Assembly: GCF_002813755.1 (NCBI RefSeq)
Contig: NZ_CP018061.1
Coordinates: 982,001-1,046,000, forward strand
Direction of reading: 5' to 3'
Source of the DNA: Enterococcus mundtii
GTDB lineage: Bacteria > Bacillota > Bacilli > Lactobacillales > Enterococcaceae
Length of the DNA: 64,000 bases
Shown: piece by piece, positions 1 through 7,818 of the stretch
Layout: each line of letters starts with the position of its first letter
Position numbering within the stretch: the first letter of the stretch is position 1
Notes under the pieces: model-generated
The model's input: only the letters and a program-made list of their open reading frames with translations
What the model was told of the DNA's origin: nothing
The model's database searches: none
Position numbers and translations under genes: made by a program

Positions 1-197
1 TATTTTGAATTATAACGCTCTTTATCTATTTTAGAAATCGAAACTCTATAAAACGAACGATCATTTTCGTAAGATGAAAGGGAAAATGAAACATTCATTT
101 TTTATTAAATTAAATAAGAAAAAACAGAGAAAAAATAGCCAAGAATGAAAAGAAATAGTAAGATAAAAAAAGATGTCAAATAGCTAGGTGGGTTTGG

Positions 198-827
198 ATG
201 AAGAAAAAAAGAAAATCAATCTCCCGTATGATCGTAGGTCTATTTGTCTTCACGATTCTGGCAACGATTCTTTTTCTATTCGGTAGAACATATCAATCGA
301 TCAAGCGTGTAGAAAATTATCAGCCAGAGATTTCGTCAGCATTAGAAAAGTATCAAATGCAAGAACATGAGAATCTAGTGAAGGCAATCATACTTACTGA
401 ATCAAGAGGAAATGGTGTCGATTTGATGCAAAGTTCGGAAAGTGCCTATGGACAGATGGGGGCGATCACGACACAAGAAGGAAGTATTGACCAAGGAGTC
501 AAATACCTCTCAGAGATGATAGCTGAGGCGAAAGCATTAGGTTGCGATCTGGCGACAGCGATCCAAGCGTACAATTTTGGCAAAGACTATATTGCTTACG
601 TCAACGAAAGAGGCGGGAAGAACACGGTCCGTTTAGCCGAAGAGTATTCTAGGGATGTGTTGAGTCCGCTTTTAGGCAATGACAACAAAAAAACCTATCG
701 CTATTGGCGAATCCAGTCATTATTGTATAATGGTGGGTATTTATACCATAATGGTGGTAATATGTTTTATGCAGATGTAGTGAAGATGAACCAACAGTTT
801 CTTGAATGGTATGAAAATATTTTTTAA
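198..827 (+). CDS. membrane-anchored lysozyme-like cell-wall hydrolase
   Basis: Predicted peptidoglycan hydrolase of the phage/Tn916-type 'lysozyme-like' family, acting outside the membrane. The 209-residue protein has a basic N-terminus and one membrane segment (about residues 11-28), so it is probably a membrane-tethered ectoenzyme. The catalytic-type Glu is in LTESRGNG (E68), followed by the family's Q-S-S-E-S-A-YGQMG segment and, later, AIQAYNFGKDYI. A ribosome binding site (AGGTGGG) lies just upstream of the ATG. The next gene begins about 80 bases downstream on the same strand. Family assignment is from motif pattern; substrate specificity is not visible. Confidence 0.8.
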   Translation: MKKKRKSISRMIVGLFVFTILATILFLFGRTYQSIKRVENYQPEISSALEKYQMQEHENLVKAIILTESRGNGVDLMQSSESAYGQMGAITTQEGSIDQGVKYLSEMIAEAKALGCDLATAIQAYNFGKDYIAYVNERGGKNTVRLAEEYSRDVLSPLLGNDNKKTYRYWRIQSLLYNGGYLYHNGGNMFYADVVKMNQQFLEWYENIF

Positions 828-908
828 GCCTGTTGGATCGAACCAACTGCAAATCAAAGCAAGACGAATAATGAATACAATGAATGGAAAGAAGGAGTGC
901 TTGGACGA

Positions 909-1766
909 GTGGAAGAAAATCAAAAAGTAATGGAGAAAAGAGAGAATACAACGAAAGATTGGGGATTAAGATTTTTCAAAGGAATGTTTATCGGCTCAGG
1001 ATTTATCTTGCCGGGAGTGAGCGGAGGAGCTTTAGCAGCAGTATTTGGAATGTATGAGCGGCTGATTTCTTTCTTAGCACATATCACTAGAAACTTTAAA
1101 GAAAACGTCTTATTCTTTTTACCAGTCGGCTTAGGTGGTGTCACTGGCGTATTCTTGCTGTCTTTTTTAGTCAGTTTTTTACTAGGGGCCTATGAAACAA
1201 CGATTTTGTGGTTCTTTGTGGGATGTATTGCTGGAACGGTGCCCGCTTTATGGAAAGAGTCAGGGAAAAAAGGCCGAAACAATACAGATCTCATTATTAT
1301 GGTTGTGACATTTATTTTAGGTTATCTTTTCTTGTTATATGGTGCCCGTTTATTTGATGGGCAAGTAGAACAAAATGTCTATACCTGGATGATGGCAGGC
1401 GGTTTGATTGGTCTCGGAATGATCGTTCCTGGATTAAGTCCGTCGAATTTTTTAGTTTACATGGGACTGTATAAAGCGATGGCTGATGGATTTAAAGAAG
1501 TGCGTTTAGAAGTGATCATTCCTATTGCAATCGGCGGAATCGTGTGTGTACTAGGTCTTTCCAAAGTAATGGATTTTATTTTCTCAAAAGCTTATAGCAA
1601 ATTATTCCATTTTATTCTAGGCATTGTTTTTGCATCCACGATCATGATCATTCCTACAAATTATAGTGGACTTGGCATTTTAGGTATCTTGGCATGTCCA
1701 GTGTTATTCATTGCTGGTGCTGCACTAGGCTGGTGGATGAGCCGATTAGAAGAGCAGTATAAGTAG
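909..1766 (+). CDS. DUF368 family polyprenyl-phosphate translocase (PopT type)
   Basis: Polytopic membrane protein of the DUF368 family. Members are reported to return undecaprenyl phosphate across the membrane for reuse in cell-wall synthesis; that role is known for the family, not shown here. Family signatures are GSGFILPGVSGGALAAVFGMYE near the N-terminus and the related inverted copy GLGMIVPGLSPSNFLVYMGLY in the second half, consistent with an internal repeat. I place the start at GTG 909, about 11 bases after the GGAG at 894-897. The frame is open from GTG 897, but that codon overlaps the ribosome binding site. ATG 930 is an alternative. Length is about 285 residues, normal for the family. 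Confidence 0.85.
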   Translation: MEENQKVMEKRENTTKDWGLRFFKGMFIGSGFILPGVSGGALAAVFGMYERLISFLAHITRNFKENVLFFLPVGLGGVTGVFLLSFLVSFLLGAYETTILWFFVGCIAGTVPALWKESGKKGRNNTDLIIMVVTFILGYLFLLYGARLFDGQVEQNVYTWMMAGGLIGLGMIVPGLSPSNFLVYMGLYKAMADGFKEVRLEVIIPIAIGGIVCVLGLSKVMDFIFSKAYSKLFHFILGIVFASTIMIIPTNYSGLGILGILACPVLFIAGAALGWWMSRLEEQYK

Positions 1767-1880
1767 AAGAAGCACAAGAAGAAAAGTCACGTGATCGTTG
1801 TATTCAATCAGCCACGTTCTTGATAGATGGTTCGAAGAAACGATTCTCTTCTGTGATTTTTCTAGGTGAAGTATATGGTG

Positions 1881-1934
1881 AGATAGAAAAATAGAAAACA
1901 GATCCGCTGTTTTTTGATTTTTCTATCTTTTTTT
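1881..1934 (+). terminator. rho-independent terminator after the DUF368 gene
   Basis: A perfect 12-base inverted repeat (AGATAGAAAAAT at 1881-1892 and its complement at 1917-1928), with a second inner pairing (AAAACAG/CTGTTTT), is followed by a run of T. Confidence 0.8.
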
Positions 1935-1951
1935 AAAATAAAAAAAACGAG

Positions 1952-1980
1952 TTGTTTTTAATCGTAGAAACAGCTAGACT
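1952..1980 (+). promoter_or_regulatory. putative promoter of the P-type ATPase gene
   Basis: TTGTTT (1952-1957) and TAGACT (1975-1980) are separated by 17 bases. The placement fits the next gene only if it starts at ATG 2015 or 2021 rather than at the upstream edge of the open frame. Confidence 0.4.
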
Positions 1981-2014
1981 AATTGAAGTGATTATTTTTG
2001 AAAGTTGGCGTGAT

Positions 2015-4384
2015 ATGGAAATGAAAGAATTAAAGGGACTTACAGAAAATGAAGTGAGACAAAGACGTGCCTCTGGTCAACAGAATGATTACCAAGAGGA
2101 TGCTACAAAAAGTACGAAACAAATTTTTAGCGATAATATTTTAACATTATTCAATTTTTTGAACTTAGGAATAGGACTCTGCTTATTACTAGTTGGTGCT
2201 TATTCAAATATGGCTTACTTAGCAATTATTTTTGTAAATATCACCATGGGGATCTATCAGGAAATCCATGCGCGTAATCTTGTGCGCCGATTATCAATCG
2301 TCTCCCAGGCGGAAGTAACCGTCATTCGTGATGGGAAAGAACAGATGATCGCAACGAAAGAACTAGTTTTAGGCGATCTTGTCAAAATCGGTGCGGGTGA
2401 ACAGATTCCTTCAGACTTGCAAGTGATCAGTGGTCGGGCAGAGGCAAATGAAGCTTTACTGACCGGTGAATCTGATTTGATCGTCAAAGAGTCAGGAGCA
2501 GAATTGCTTTCTGGTAGTTACCTGACTAGTGGCTCTGTCTTTGCTACAGTTGTCCGTGTTGGGGCAGATAATTATGCTGTCCGCTTGACCAACGAAGCAA
2601 AAACACACAAGGAAATTCATTCGGAACTTGTGGAATCGATCCGCAAAGTATCTAAGTTTACAAGTTTTGTGATCATTCCTTTAGGGATCATCTTATTCTT
2701 GGAAGCTTTGTTCATTCGAAATGCGTCGATCCAACTATCAGTCGTTGCTTCTGCGGCGGCCTTACTGGGAATGTTACCAAAAGGATTAGTGTTATTGATC
2801 AGTATCGCATTGACGACTGGTGTAACGAAACTAGCGAAGAAACGAATCTTAGTCCAAGATATGTATTCTATCGAAACACTGGCACATGTAGATACATTAT
2901 GTCTTGATAAAACAGGGACGATCACCGAAGGAAAAATGAGCATCCAACGAGTCGAACCCTTAAATAAAACCTATGAAAAAATGATTCCAACCATTATGGG
3001 AACATATTTAGCTGAAAGTAGCGATAACAATGTCACGATGCGTGCGTTGAGAGAGTATTTCGAGATTTCTAATCGTTACGATGTCGGAGAAAAATTAGCC
3101 TTTTCATCTGACCGCAAATGGGGCGCAATGGAATTTCCTGAACTAGGTGTAGTCTATGTCGGGGCTCCGGAACGGTTAGTGGCAGACGATCAGTTGCCGG
3201 AAAGTTTAGTGGAAGCCCAGGCCAACGGGTTTCGTGTATTGATGTTAGGTCTTGCTCCCAATCAAACGTTGTCTTCAGGCGATCCTCAAGGGGTTGAACC
3301 GATTGCTTTGTTTGAAATCGATGATCCTATCCGTAAAAACGCGCAAGAAACCTTAGCTTATCTACACGAAGAAGGGGTAGACTTGAAAGTGATTTCTGGA
3401 GACAATCCTTTTACGGTGTCCAATATTGCGCGACGTGCTGGTTTGCCCAACTATCAATCGTATGTTGATCTATCTGATTTGACAGAAGAAGCAGAAGTCA
3501 GAAAAGCGGCGCATCAATATACAGTTTTTGGGCGAGTGAGTCCGCAACAAAAGAAACTCTTAGTCAACGAACTGAAAGCAAGTGGAGGAACAGTTGCAAT
3601 GACTGGAGATGGCGTAAACGATGTATTGGCTTTACGTGAAGCCGATTGTAGTATTGCGATGGCAGAAGGAGACGGAGCGACACGACAAATTGCTAATCTT
3701 GTCTTGTTAGATTCTGATTTTACGACATTGCCCGAGGTATTGTTTGAGGGACGCCGAGTCGTGAATAACGTAACGAAAGTTTCAGGTATTTTCTTTATTA
3801 AAACAATCTATTCATTTATCTTATCGATTTTATGTGCAGTGACGGCTATCGGATTCCCATTTATCCCGATCCAGATCACGTTGATCGATCTTGCTATCGA
3901 AGGGTATCCCTCTTTCTTCTTATCATTTGAGAATGATAAACGAAAAGTCGATTATCGCTATCTGCCTACTGCGCTAGTCAATGCATTACCTAATGCATTG
4001 CTTGTTGCTTTCAATACTGTGGCGATCTACCTGATCGGTCACAACCAAGGTTGGACATCTGGTGAAACAACGACATTGATGTATTATTTATTGATTGGGA
4101 TCAGCTGTCTGGCAGTGATCAAAGCCTGCTTGCCATTCAATCCATTACGGATTTTCTTAGCAGTTACCACAGTGGTCGGTATTTATGTTGCTGCGATGCT
4201 TTTCCATCATATATTAGAAGTCAATCTTGGGTTAGGAAATACTTGGCCATATTTTGTTGGCTTTATGGTTTTGAATGTATTATTACGTTTAGGATATTGG
4301 AAATTAGGCATACAAAACAAATTATTGAATAAAGTAAATGCAAATAAAACTCCTCATACTCAAATGGAAGAAAATGTCATATAA
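2015..4384 (+). CDS. CtpE-like cation-translocating P-type ATPase
   Basis: P-type ATPase of about 789 residues. Visible motifs in order are LLTGES (actuator domain, residues 150-153), the phosphorylated Asp in DKTGT (D298), the nucleotide-binding region, and TGDGVNDVLAL (530 onward), then six C-terminal membrane helices. The membrane segment before DKTGT reads G-M-L-P-K-G-L-V-L-L and lacks the CPC/CPx motif of heavy-metal pumps. It resembles the actinobacterial CtpE group, which transports Ca2+; the substrate here is inferred. The frame is open from 1952, but no ribosome binding site supports a TTG start. ATG 2015 or 2021 fits family N-termini better, although both have weak Shine-Dalgarno sequences. 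It is monocistronic by spacing. Confidence 0.85.
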   Translation: MEMKELKGLTENEVRQRRASGQQNDYQEDATKSTKQIFSDNILTLFNFLNLGIGLCLLLVGAYSNMAYLAIIFVNITMGIYQEIHARNLVRRLSIVSQAEVTVIRDGKEQMIATKELVLGDLVKIGAGEQIPSDLQVISGRAEANEALLTGESDLIVKESGAELLSGSYLTSGSVFATVVRVGADNYAVRLTNEAKTHKEIHSELVESIRKVSKFTSFVIIPLGIILFLEALFIRNASIQLSVVASAAALLGMLPKGLVLLISIALTTGVTKLAKKRILVQDMYSIETLAHVDTLCLDKTGTITEGKMSIQRVEPLNKTYEKMIPTIMGTYLAESSDNNVTMRALREYFEISNRYDVGEKLAFSSDRKWGAMEFPELGVVYVGAPERLVADDQLPESLVEAQANGFRVLMLGLAPNQTLSSGDPQGVEPIALFEIDDPIRKNAQETLAYLHEEGVDLKVISGDNPFTVSNIARRAGLPNYQSYVDLSDLTEEAEVRKAAHQYTVFGRVSPQQKKLLVNELKASGGTVAMTGDGVNDVLALREADCSIAMAEGDGATRQIANLVLLDSDFTTLPEVLFEGRRVVNNVTKVSGIFFIKTIYSFILSILCAVTAIGFPFIPIQITLIDLAIEGYPSFFLSFENDKRKVDYRYLPTALVNALPNALLVAFNTVAIYLIGHNQGWTSGETTTLMYYLLIGISCLAVIKACLPFNPLRIFLAVTTVVGIYVAAMLFHHILEVNLGLGNTWPYFVGFMVLNVLLRLGYWKLGIQNKLLNKVNANKTPHTQMEENVI

Positions 4385-4399
4385 TCCAGTATCTATCAC

Positions 4400-4427
4400 T
4401 TGAAAAAGTATAGGAATATGGTACAAT
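4400..4427 (+). promoter_or_regulatory. putative promoter of dnaG-rpoD
   Basis: TTGAAA (4400-4405), a 16-base spacer and TACAAT (4422-4427), upstream of dnaG. A hairpin with a T tract lies between this promoter and the gene. Confidence 0.55.
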
Positions 4428-4452
4428 GAAACATGTATAATTGTGTCCTTTA

Positions 4453-4486
4453 AAATCGCACTGATTTTCGTTAGTGCGATTTTTTA
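4453..4486 (+). terminator. terminator-like hairpin in the dnaG leader
   Basis: AAATCGCACT and AGTGCGATTT form a 10-base stem around an 11-base loop, followed by T residues. It sits downstream of the putative -35/-10 pair and about 70 bases before dnaG. It could be a leader attenuator limiting entry into dnaG-rpoD, or the terminator of the upstream ATPase gene if the promoter call is wrong. Confidence 0.6.
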
Positions 4487-4552
4487 CCGGTTATTCTCCT
4501 GAAATGTCTTGTCGATGAGTATGAGATATCAACTAATGCAGGGGGTGAGAAT

Positions 4553-6394
4553 ATGGCTCAAAGGATCCCTCAAGAGACCATTGAGACGATTCGTAATCAA
4601 ACGAATATCGTTGAGGTGATTGGGCAATACGTCCAGTTGAAAAAATCTGGGAAGAATTATTTAGGTCTCTGCCCTTTCCATGAAGAACGTACTCCTTCAT
4701 TTTCGGTGGCGGAAGATAAGCAGATTTTCCATTGCTTTGGTTGTGGAAAAGGTGGGAATGTCTTTACGTTTCTTCAAGAATTGGAAGGTCTGTCTTTTCC
4801 AGAAGCAGTAGTCAAGGTCGCTGATTTAGAACAGATCCAACTCGAAGATCAGTGGCGACAACAAACGTCAACTGCTCAAACCGGAGATTCAGCTACTGGT
4901 AAATTGATTGCGGCTCATGAAAAAGCAGTAGAAGTTTATCATCACATGTTGTTGCACACAAAAGTAGGTGAGCCAGCGTTAAATTATTTACTCGAACGCG
5001 GTCTGACCACCGAGTTGATCGAAGAATTCAAGATCGGTTTTTCGCCAAATGAACGCTCATTTTTACAACAAGTATTCCAAAATGAAGACTATTCTGAGGA
5101 AGTATTCCAGCAGTCCGGCTTGTTTGTGACCCATGATGATGGACGGATGTCGGATCGTTTTTATCAACGGATCATGTTTCCTCTTCGTAATGGTCAAGGT
5201 CGGACGATCGGGTTTTCTGGTCGTTACTTGGCTGGTGAACACGATACAAAAGATCAACCAAAATATTTGAACAGTCCTGAAACGGATCTGTTCAACAAAA
5301 GACAAGTCTTATTCAACTTAGACAAAGCACGTAGTGAGATCCGCAAGTCGGGTGAAATCTTACTATTCGAAGGGTTTATGGATGTTATCGCTGCATGGCA
5401 AGCGGGTGTCAAGACTGGTTTAGCCTCCATGGGAACAAGTCTCACGACTCAACAGATTCAGCAGATGGAAAAACTGACAAAAGAATTAGTGTTTTGTTAT
5501 GATGGTGACCGTGCGGGAGTAGAAGCTACGAACCGAGGCATCGAGCTATTGCGTCAAAATAGTCGAATGCAATTATCTGTCGTAGCGATCCCAGAAAAAC
5601 TCGATCCAGATGAGTACTTGAGAAAGTATGGGGAAGATGCTTTTCAAGAATTAGTTTTACACGGACGAGAAACCATTTTTGCTTTTAAATCGCGTTATTT
5701 GAAGCAAGAAAAAAATCTGGAAAATGAAAAAGATAAAATTGAATATCTTGAAGCGGTACTAAGTGAATTGAGTAAAGTTGTTTCGCCAATCGAACAAGAC
5801 ATGTATTTAACGCAGTTATCAGCAGAATTTCAGCTGAGTCGAGAAACGATGCAAAAACAAATACGTGATCTGCGCCGAAAGAATCAACCAACCAAGCAAG
5901 AACAAGCTCAACCAACGACAGAGCAGGTGTCCGTAAAATCTGGAACGATCAGACAAAAACGTCCACTATCTCAGGTTGAAAAAGCAGAACAAATGCTATT
6001 GTATCGCGCGTTCAAAGAACTTGCTGTGCGTAATCTACTCAAGGAACAAGGGGTTCAATTTATTCATGATACTTATGCAGAAATCTATTTTTTATTTGAT
6101 GCGTTTGTATCTCAAAATGGAGAATTCAAACTTGCGGAGTTTTTAGACTTCTTGCAAGATGAAAATTTAAGGCGGATAGTGGTCGAGATCGAATACATGC
6201 GAATGGCGGAAGAAAGTACGCCGCGTGAGATCCAAGACTTACTGAGAGTGATCAGTAAATCGGGCTTAGCTGAAGAAATCATAACAAAAAAACAGATGCA
6301 GCAAGAAGCACGACGTACCGGGAACAAACAGTTAGAATTGGAATTGACGATTGAGATCATTAATTTAACGAAACAGTTAAAACAAGCCGAATAG
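4553..6394 (+). CDS. dnaG: DNA primase
   Basis: Makes RNA primers at the replication fork with DnaB helicase. The 613-residue protein has the CHC2 zinc-binding domain (C40, H43, C61, C64 in CPFH...HCFGCG). It then has the TOPRIM catalytic core with the acidic LLFEGFMDVIA and VFCYDGDRAG motifs, and a helical C-terminal helicase-interaction domain. The start at ATG 4553 follows a strong GGGGGTGAG. rpoD begins 23 bases after the stop, the usual dnaG-rpoD order of the macromolecular synthesis operon (rpsU is not next to it here, as is common in lactic acid bacteria). Confidence 0.97.
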   Translation: MAQRIPQETIETIRNQTNIVEVIGQYVQLKKSGKNYLGLCPFHEERTPSFSVAEDKQIFHCFGCGKGGNVFTFLQELEGLSFPEAVVKVADLEQIQLEDQWRQQTSTAQTGDSATGKLIAAHEKAVEVYHHMLLHTKVGEPALNYLLERGLTTELIEEFKIGFSPNERSFLQQVFQNEDYSEEVFQQSGLFVTHDDGRMSDRFYQRIMFPLRNGQGRTIGFSGRYLAGEHDTKDQPKYLNSPETDLFNKRQVLFNLDKARSEIRKSGEILLFEGFMDVIAAWQAGVKTGLASMGTSLTTQQIQQMEKLTKELVFCYDGDRAGVEATNRGIELLRQNSRMQLSVVAIPEKLDPDEYLRKYGEDAFQELVLHGRETIFAFKSRYLKQEKNLENEKDKIEYLEAVLSELSKVVSPIEQDMYLTQLSAEFQLSRETMQKQIRDLRRKNQPTKQEQAQPTTEQVSVKSGTIRQKRPLSQVEKAEQMLLYRAFKELAVRNLLKEQGVQFIHDTYAEIYFLFDAFVSQNGEFKLAEFLDFLQDENLRRIVVEIEYMRMAEESTPREIQDLLRVISKSGLAEEIITKKQMQQEARRTGNKQLELELTIEIINLTKQLKQAE

Positions 6395-6417
6395 CTACTT
6401 AAAGGGGGCCTTCTTTT

Positions 6418-7527
6418 ATGGCAAATGGAACAGATGTTAAAAAATATGAAGCAGCAGTGGCAGCGTTCATTAAAGAAAATAAACCAAAAGGGCAAGTGAT
6501 TTATGATGATCTATCAAATAAACTTGCGACACCATTCACTTTAAATGCAGATGAGATGGATAAGTTGATCCAAAAAGTAGAGGACGCAGGTATCAGCGTC
6601 GTTGACGAGAATGGTGAACCATCGATCCACAGTCTGAAAAGTGCTGAGAAAAAAGCAGAACAAGCTAAAACAGAAGATCTTTCTGCACCAACAGGCGTCA
6701 AAATCAATGATCCTGTTCGGATGTACCTCAAAGAAATTGGCCGCGTCTCCCTTTTAACTGCAGAAGAAGAAGTAGCATTAGCATTGAAGATCGAAGAAGG
6801 TGACCAAGAAGCGAAACAACGCTTGGCTGAAGCCAACCTTCGTTTAGTTGTAAGTATTGCCAAAAGATATGTGGGTCGTGGGATGCAATTTTTAGATTTG
6901 ATCCAAGAAGGAAATATGGGATTGATGAAAGCTGTTGAAAAATTTGACTACCGTAAAGGGTTCAAATTTTCTACCTACGCAACTTGGTGGATCCGTCAAG
7001 CGATCACACGTGCAATTGCTGACCAAGCCCGCACGATTCGTATTCCAGTGCATATGGTAGAAACCATCAATAAATTGATCCGTATTCAACGTCAATTACT
7101 ACAAGACTTAGGAAGAGAACCAACGCCTGAAGAAATCGGTGCTGAAATGGATCTTCCTACAGAAAAAGTACGCGAAATCTTAAAAATCGCTCAAGAACCT
7201 GTCTCATTAGAAACACCAATCGGTGAAGAAGATGATTCGCATTTAGGTGATTTTATCGAGGACCAAGAAGCAACTAGTCCTGCGGAACATGCAGCGTATG
7301 AATTACTGAAAGAGCAATTAGAAGATGTCTTAGATACTTTGACAGATCGTGAAGAAAACGTCTTACGTTTGCGTTTTGGCTTAGATGATGGCCGTACACG
7401 TACGTTGGAAGAAGTAGGTAAAGTCTTCGGCGTGACTCGTGAACGTATTCGACAAATCGAAGCAAAAGCATTAAGAAAACTTCGCCACCCATCACGCTCA
7501 AAACAATTGAAAGATTTCTTGGAATAA
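6418..7527 (+). CDS. rpoD: RNA polymerase primary sigma factor
   Basis: Housekeeping sigma-70 (SigA), 369 residues. Region 1.1 occupies roughly the first 80 residues. Region 1.2 begins at [10 protein letters not shown]. Region 2 has [22 protein letters not shown] and [13 protein letters not shown] (core binding and -10 recognition). Region 3 follows. Region 4 ends with the helix-turn-helix [26 protein letters not shown] for -35 recognition. The ribosome binding site is AAAGGGGG, about 9 bases from the ATG. It is co-transcribed with dnaG by spacing and ends at a clear terminator. No unusual residues were seen. Confidence 0.98.
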   Translation: MANGTDVKKYEAAVAAFIKENKPKGQVIYDDLSNKLATPFTLNADEMDKLIQKVEDAGISVVDENGEPSIHSLKSAEKKAEQAKTEDLSAPTGVKINDPVRMYLKEIGRVSLLTAEEEVALALKIEEGDQEAKQRLAEANLRLVVSIAKRYVGRGMQFLDLIQEGNMGLMKAVEKFDYRKGFKFSTYATWWIRQAITRAIADQARTIRIPVHMVETINKLIRIQRQLLQDLGREPTPEEIGAEMDLPTEKVREILKIAQEPVSLETPIGEEDDSHLGDFIEDQEATSPAEHAAYELLKEQLEDVLDTLTDREENVLRLRFGLDDGRTRTLEEVGKVFGVTRERIRQIEAKALRKLRHPSRSKQLKDFLE

Positions 7528-7581
7528 TCAAGAAATAATTTTTTAAACGAAAAAAACAGATCATTTTTCTTGAATGATAGA

Positions 7582-7632
7582 AAACCCTCAAAGTAGGAGA
7601 TCTCTCCAGCTATTGAGGGTTTGTTTTTTATC
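7582..7632 (+). terminator. terminator after rpoD
   Basis: AAACCCTCAA pairs with TTGAGGGTTT, with an additional inner palindrome (GGAGATCTCTCC), followed by a T-rich stretch. Confidence 0.85.
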
Positions 7633-7738
7633 AAATGATTCAACTGGTTTTCAACAAAGGATCGTTTAAACAGAGTAGTTCATTACGGTCGTTATTTATT
7701 TTTTACTGAAGGACTTATTTGTTTTTTTATAAAATCCT

Positions 7739-7779
7739 TAGGATATCCTATTGGCGTGTGGATTAGATTATGGTAGATT
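7739..7779 (+). promoter_or_regulatory. 12-base palindrome abutting a putative mapZ promoter
   Basis: A perfect palindrome TAGGATATCCTA (7739-7750) directly adjoins TTGGCG (7751-7756), which is spaced 17 bases from TAGATT (7774-7779). This could be the promoter of the following gene with an operator-like element touching the -35. The promoter match is moderate. Confidence 0.35.
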
Positions 7780-7818
7780 TAATGGTAGCGAAAACCTAGT
7801 AAAGGAGCCGATCGCTAA

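Noticed and set aside
1..197. Possible regulatory RNA or promoter in the AT-rich start of the window
   Set aside because: No convincing -35/-10 pair, hairpin or conserved RNA core; only the ribosome binding site of the first gene is clear.
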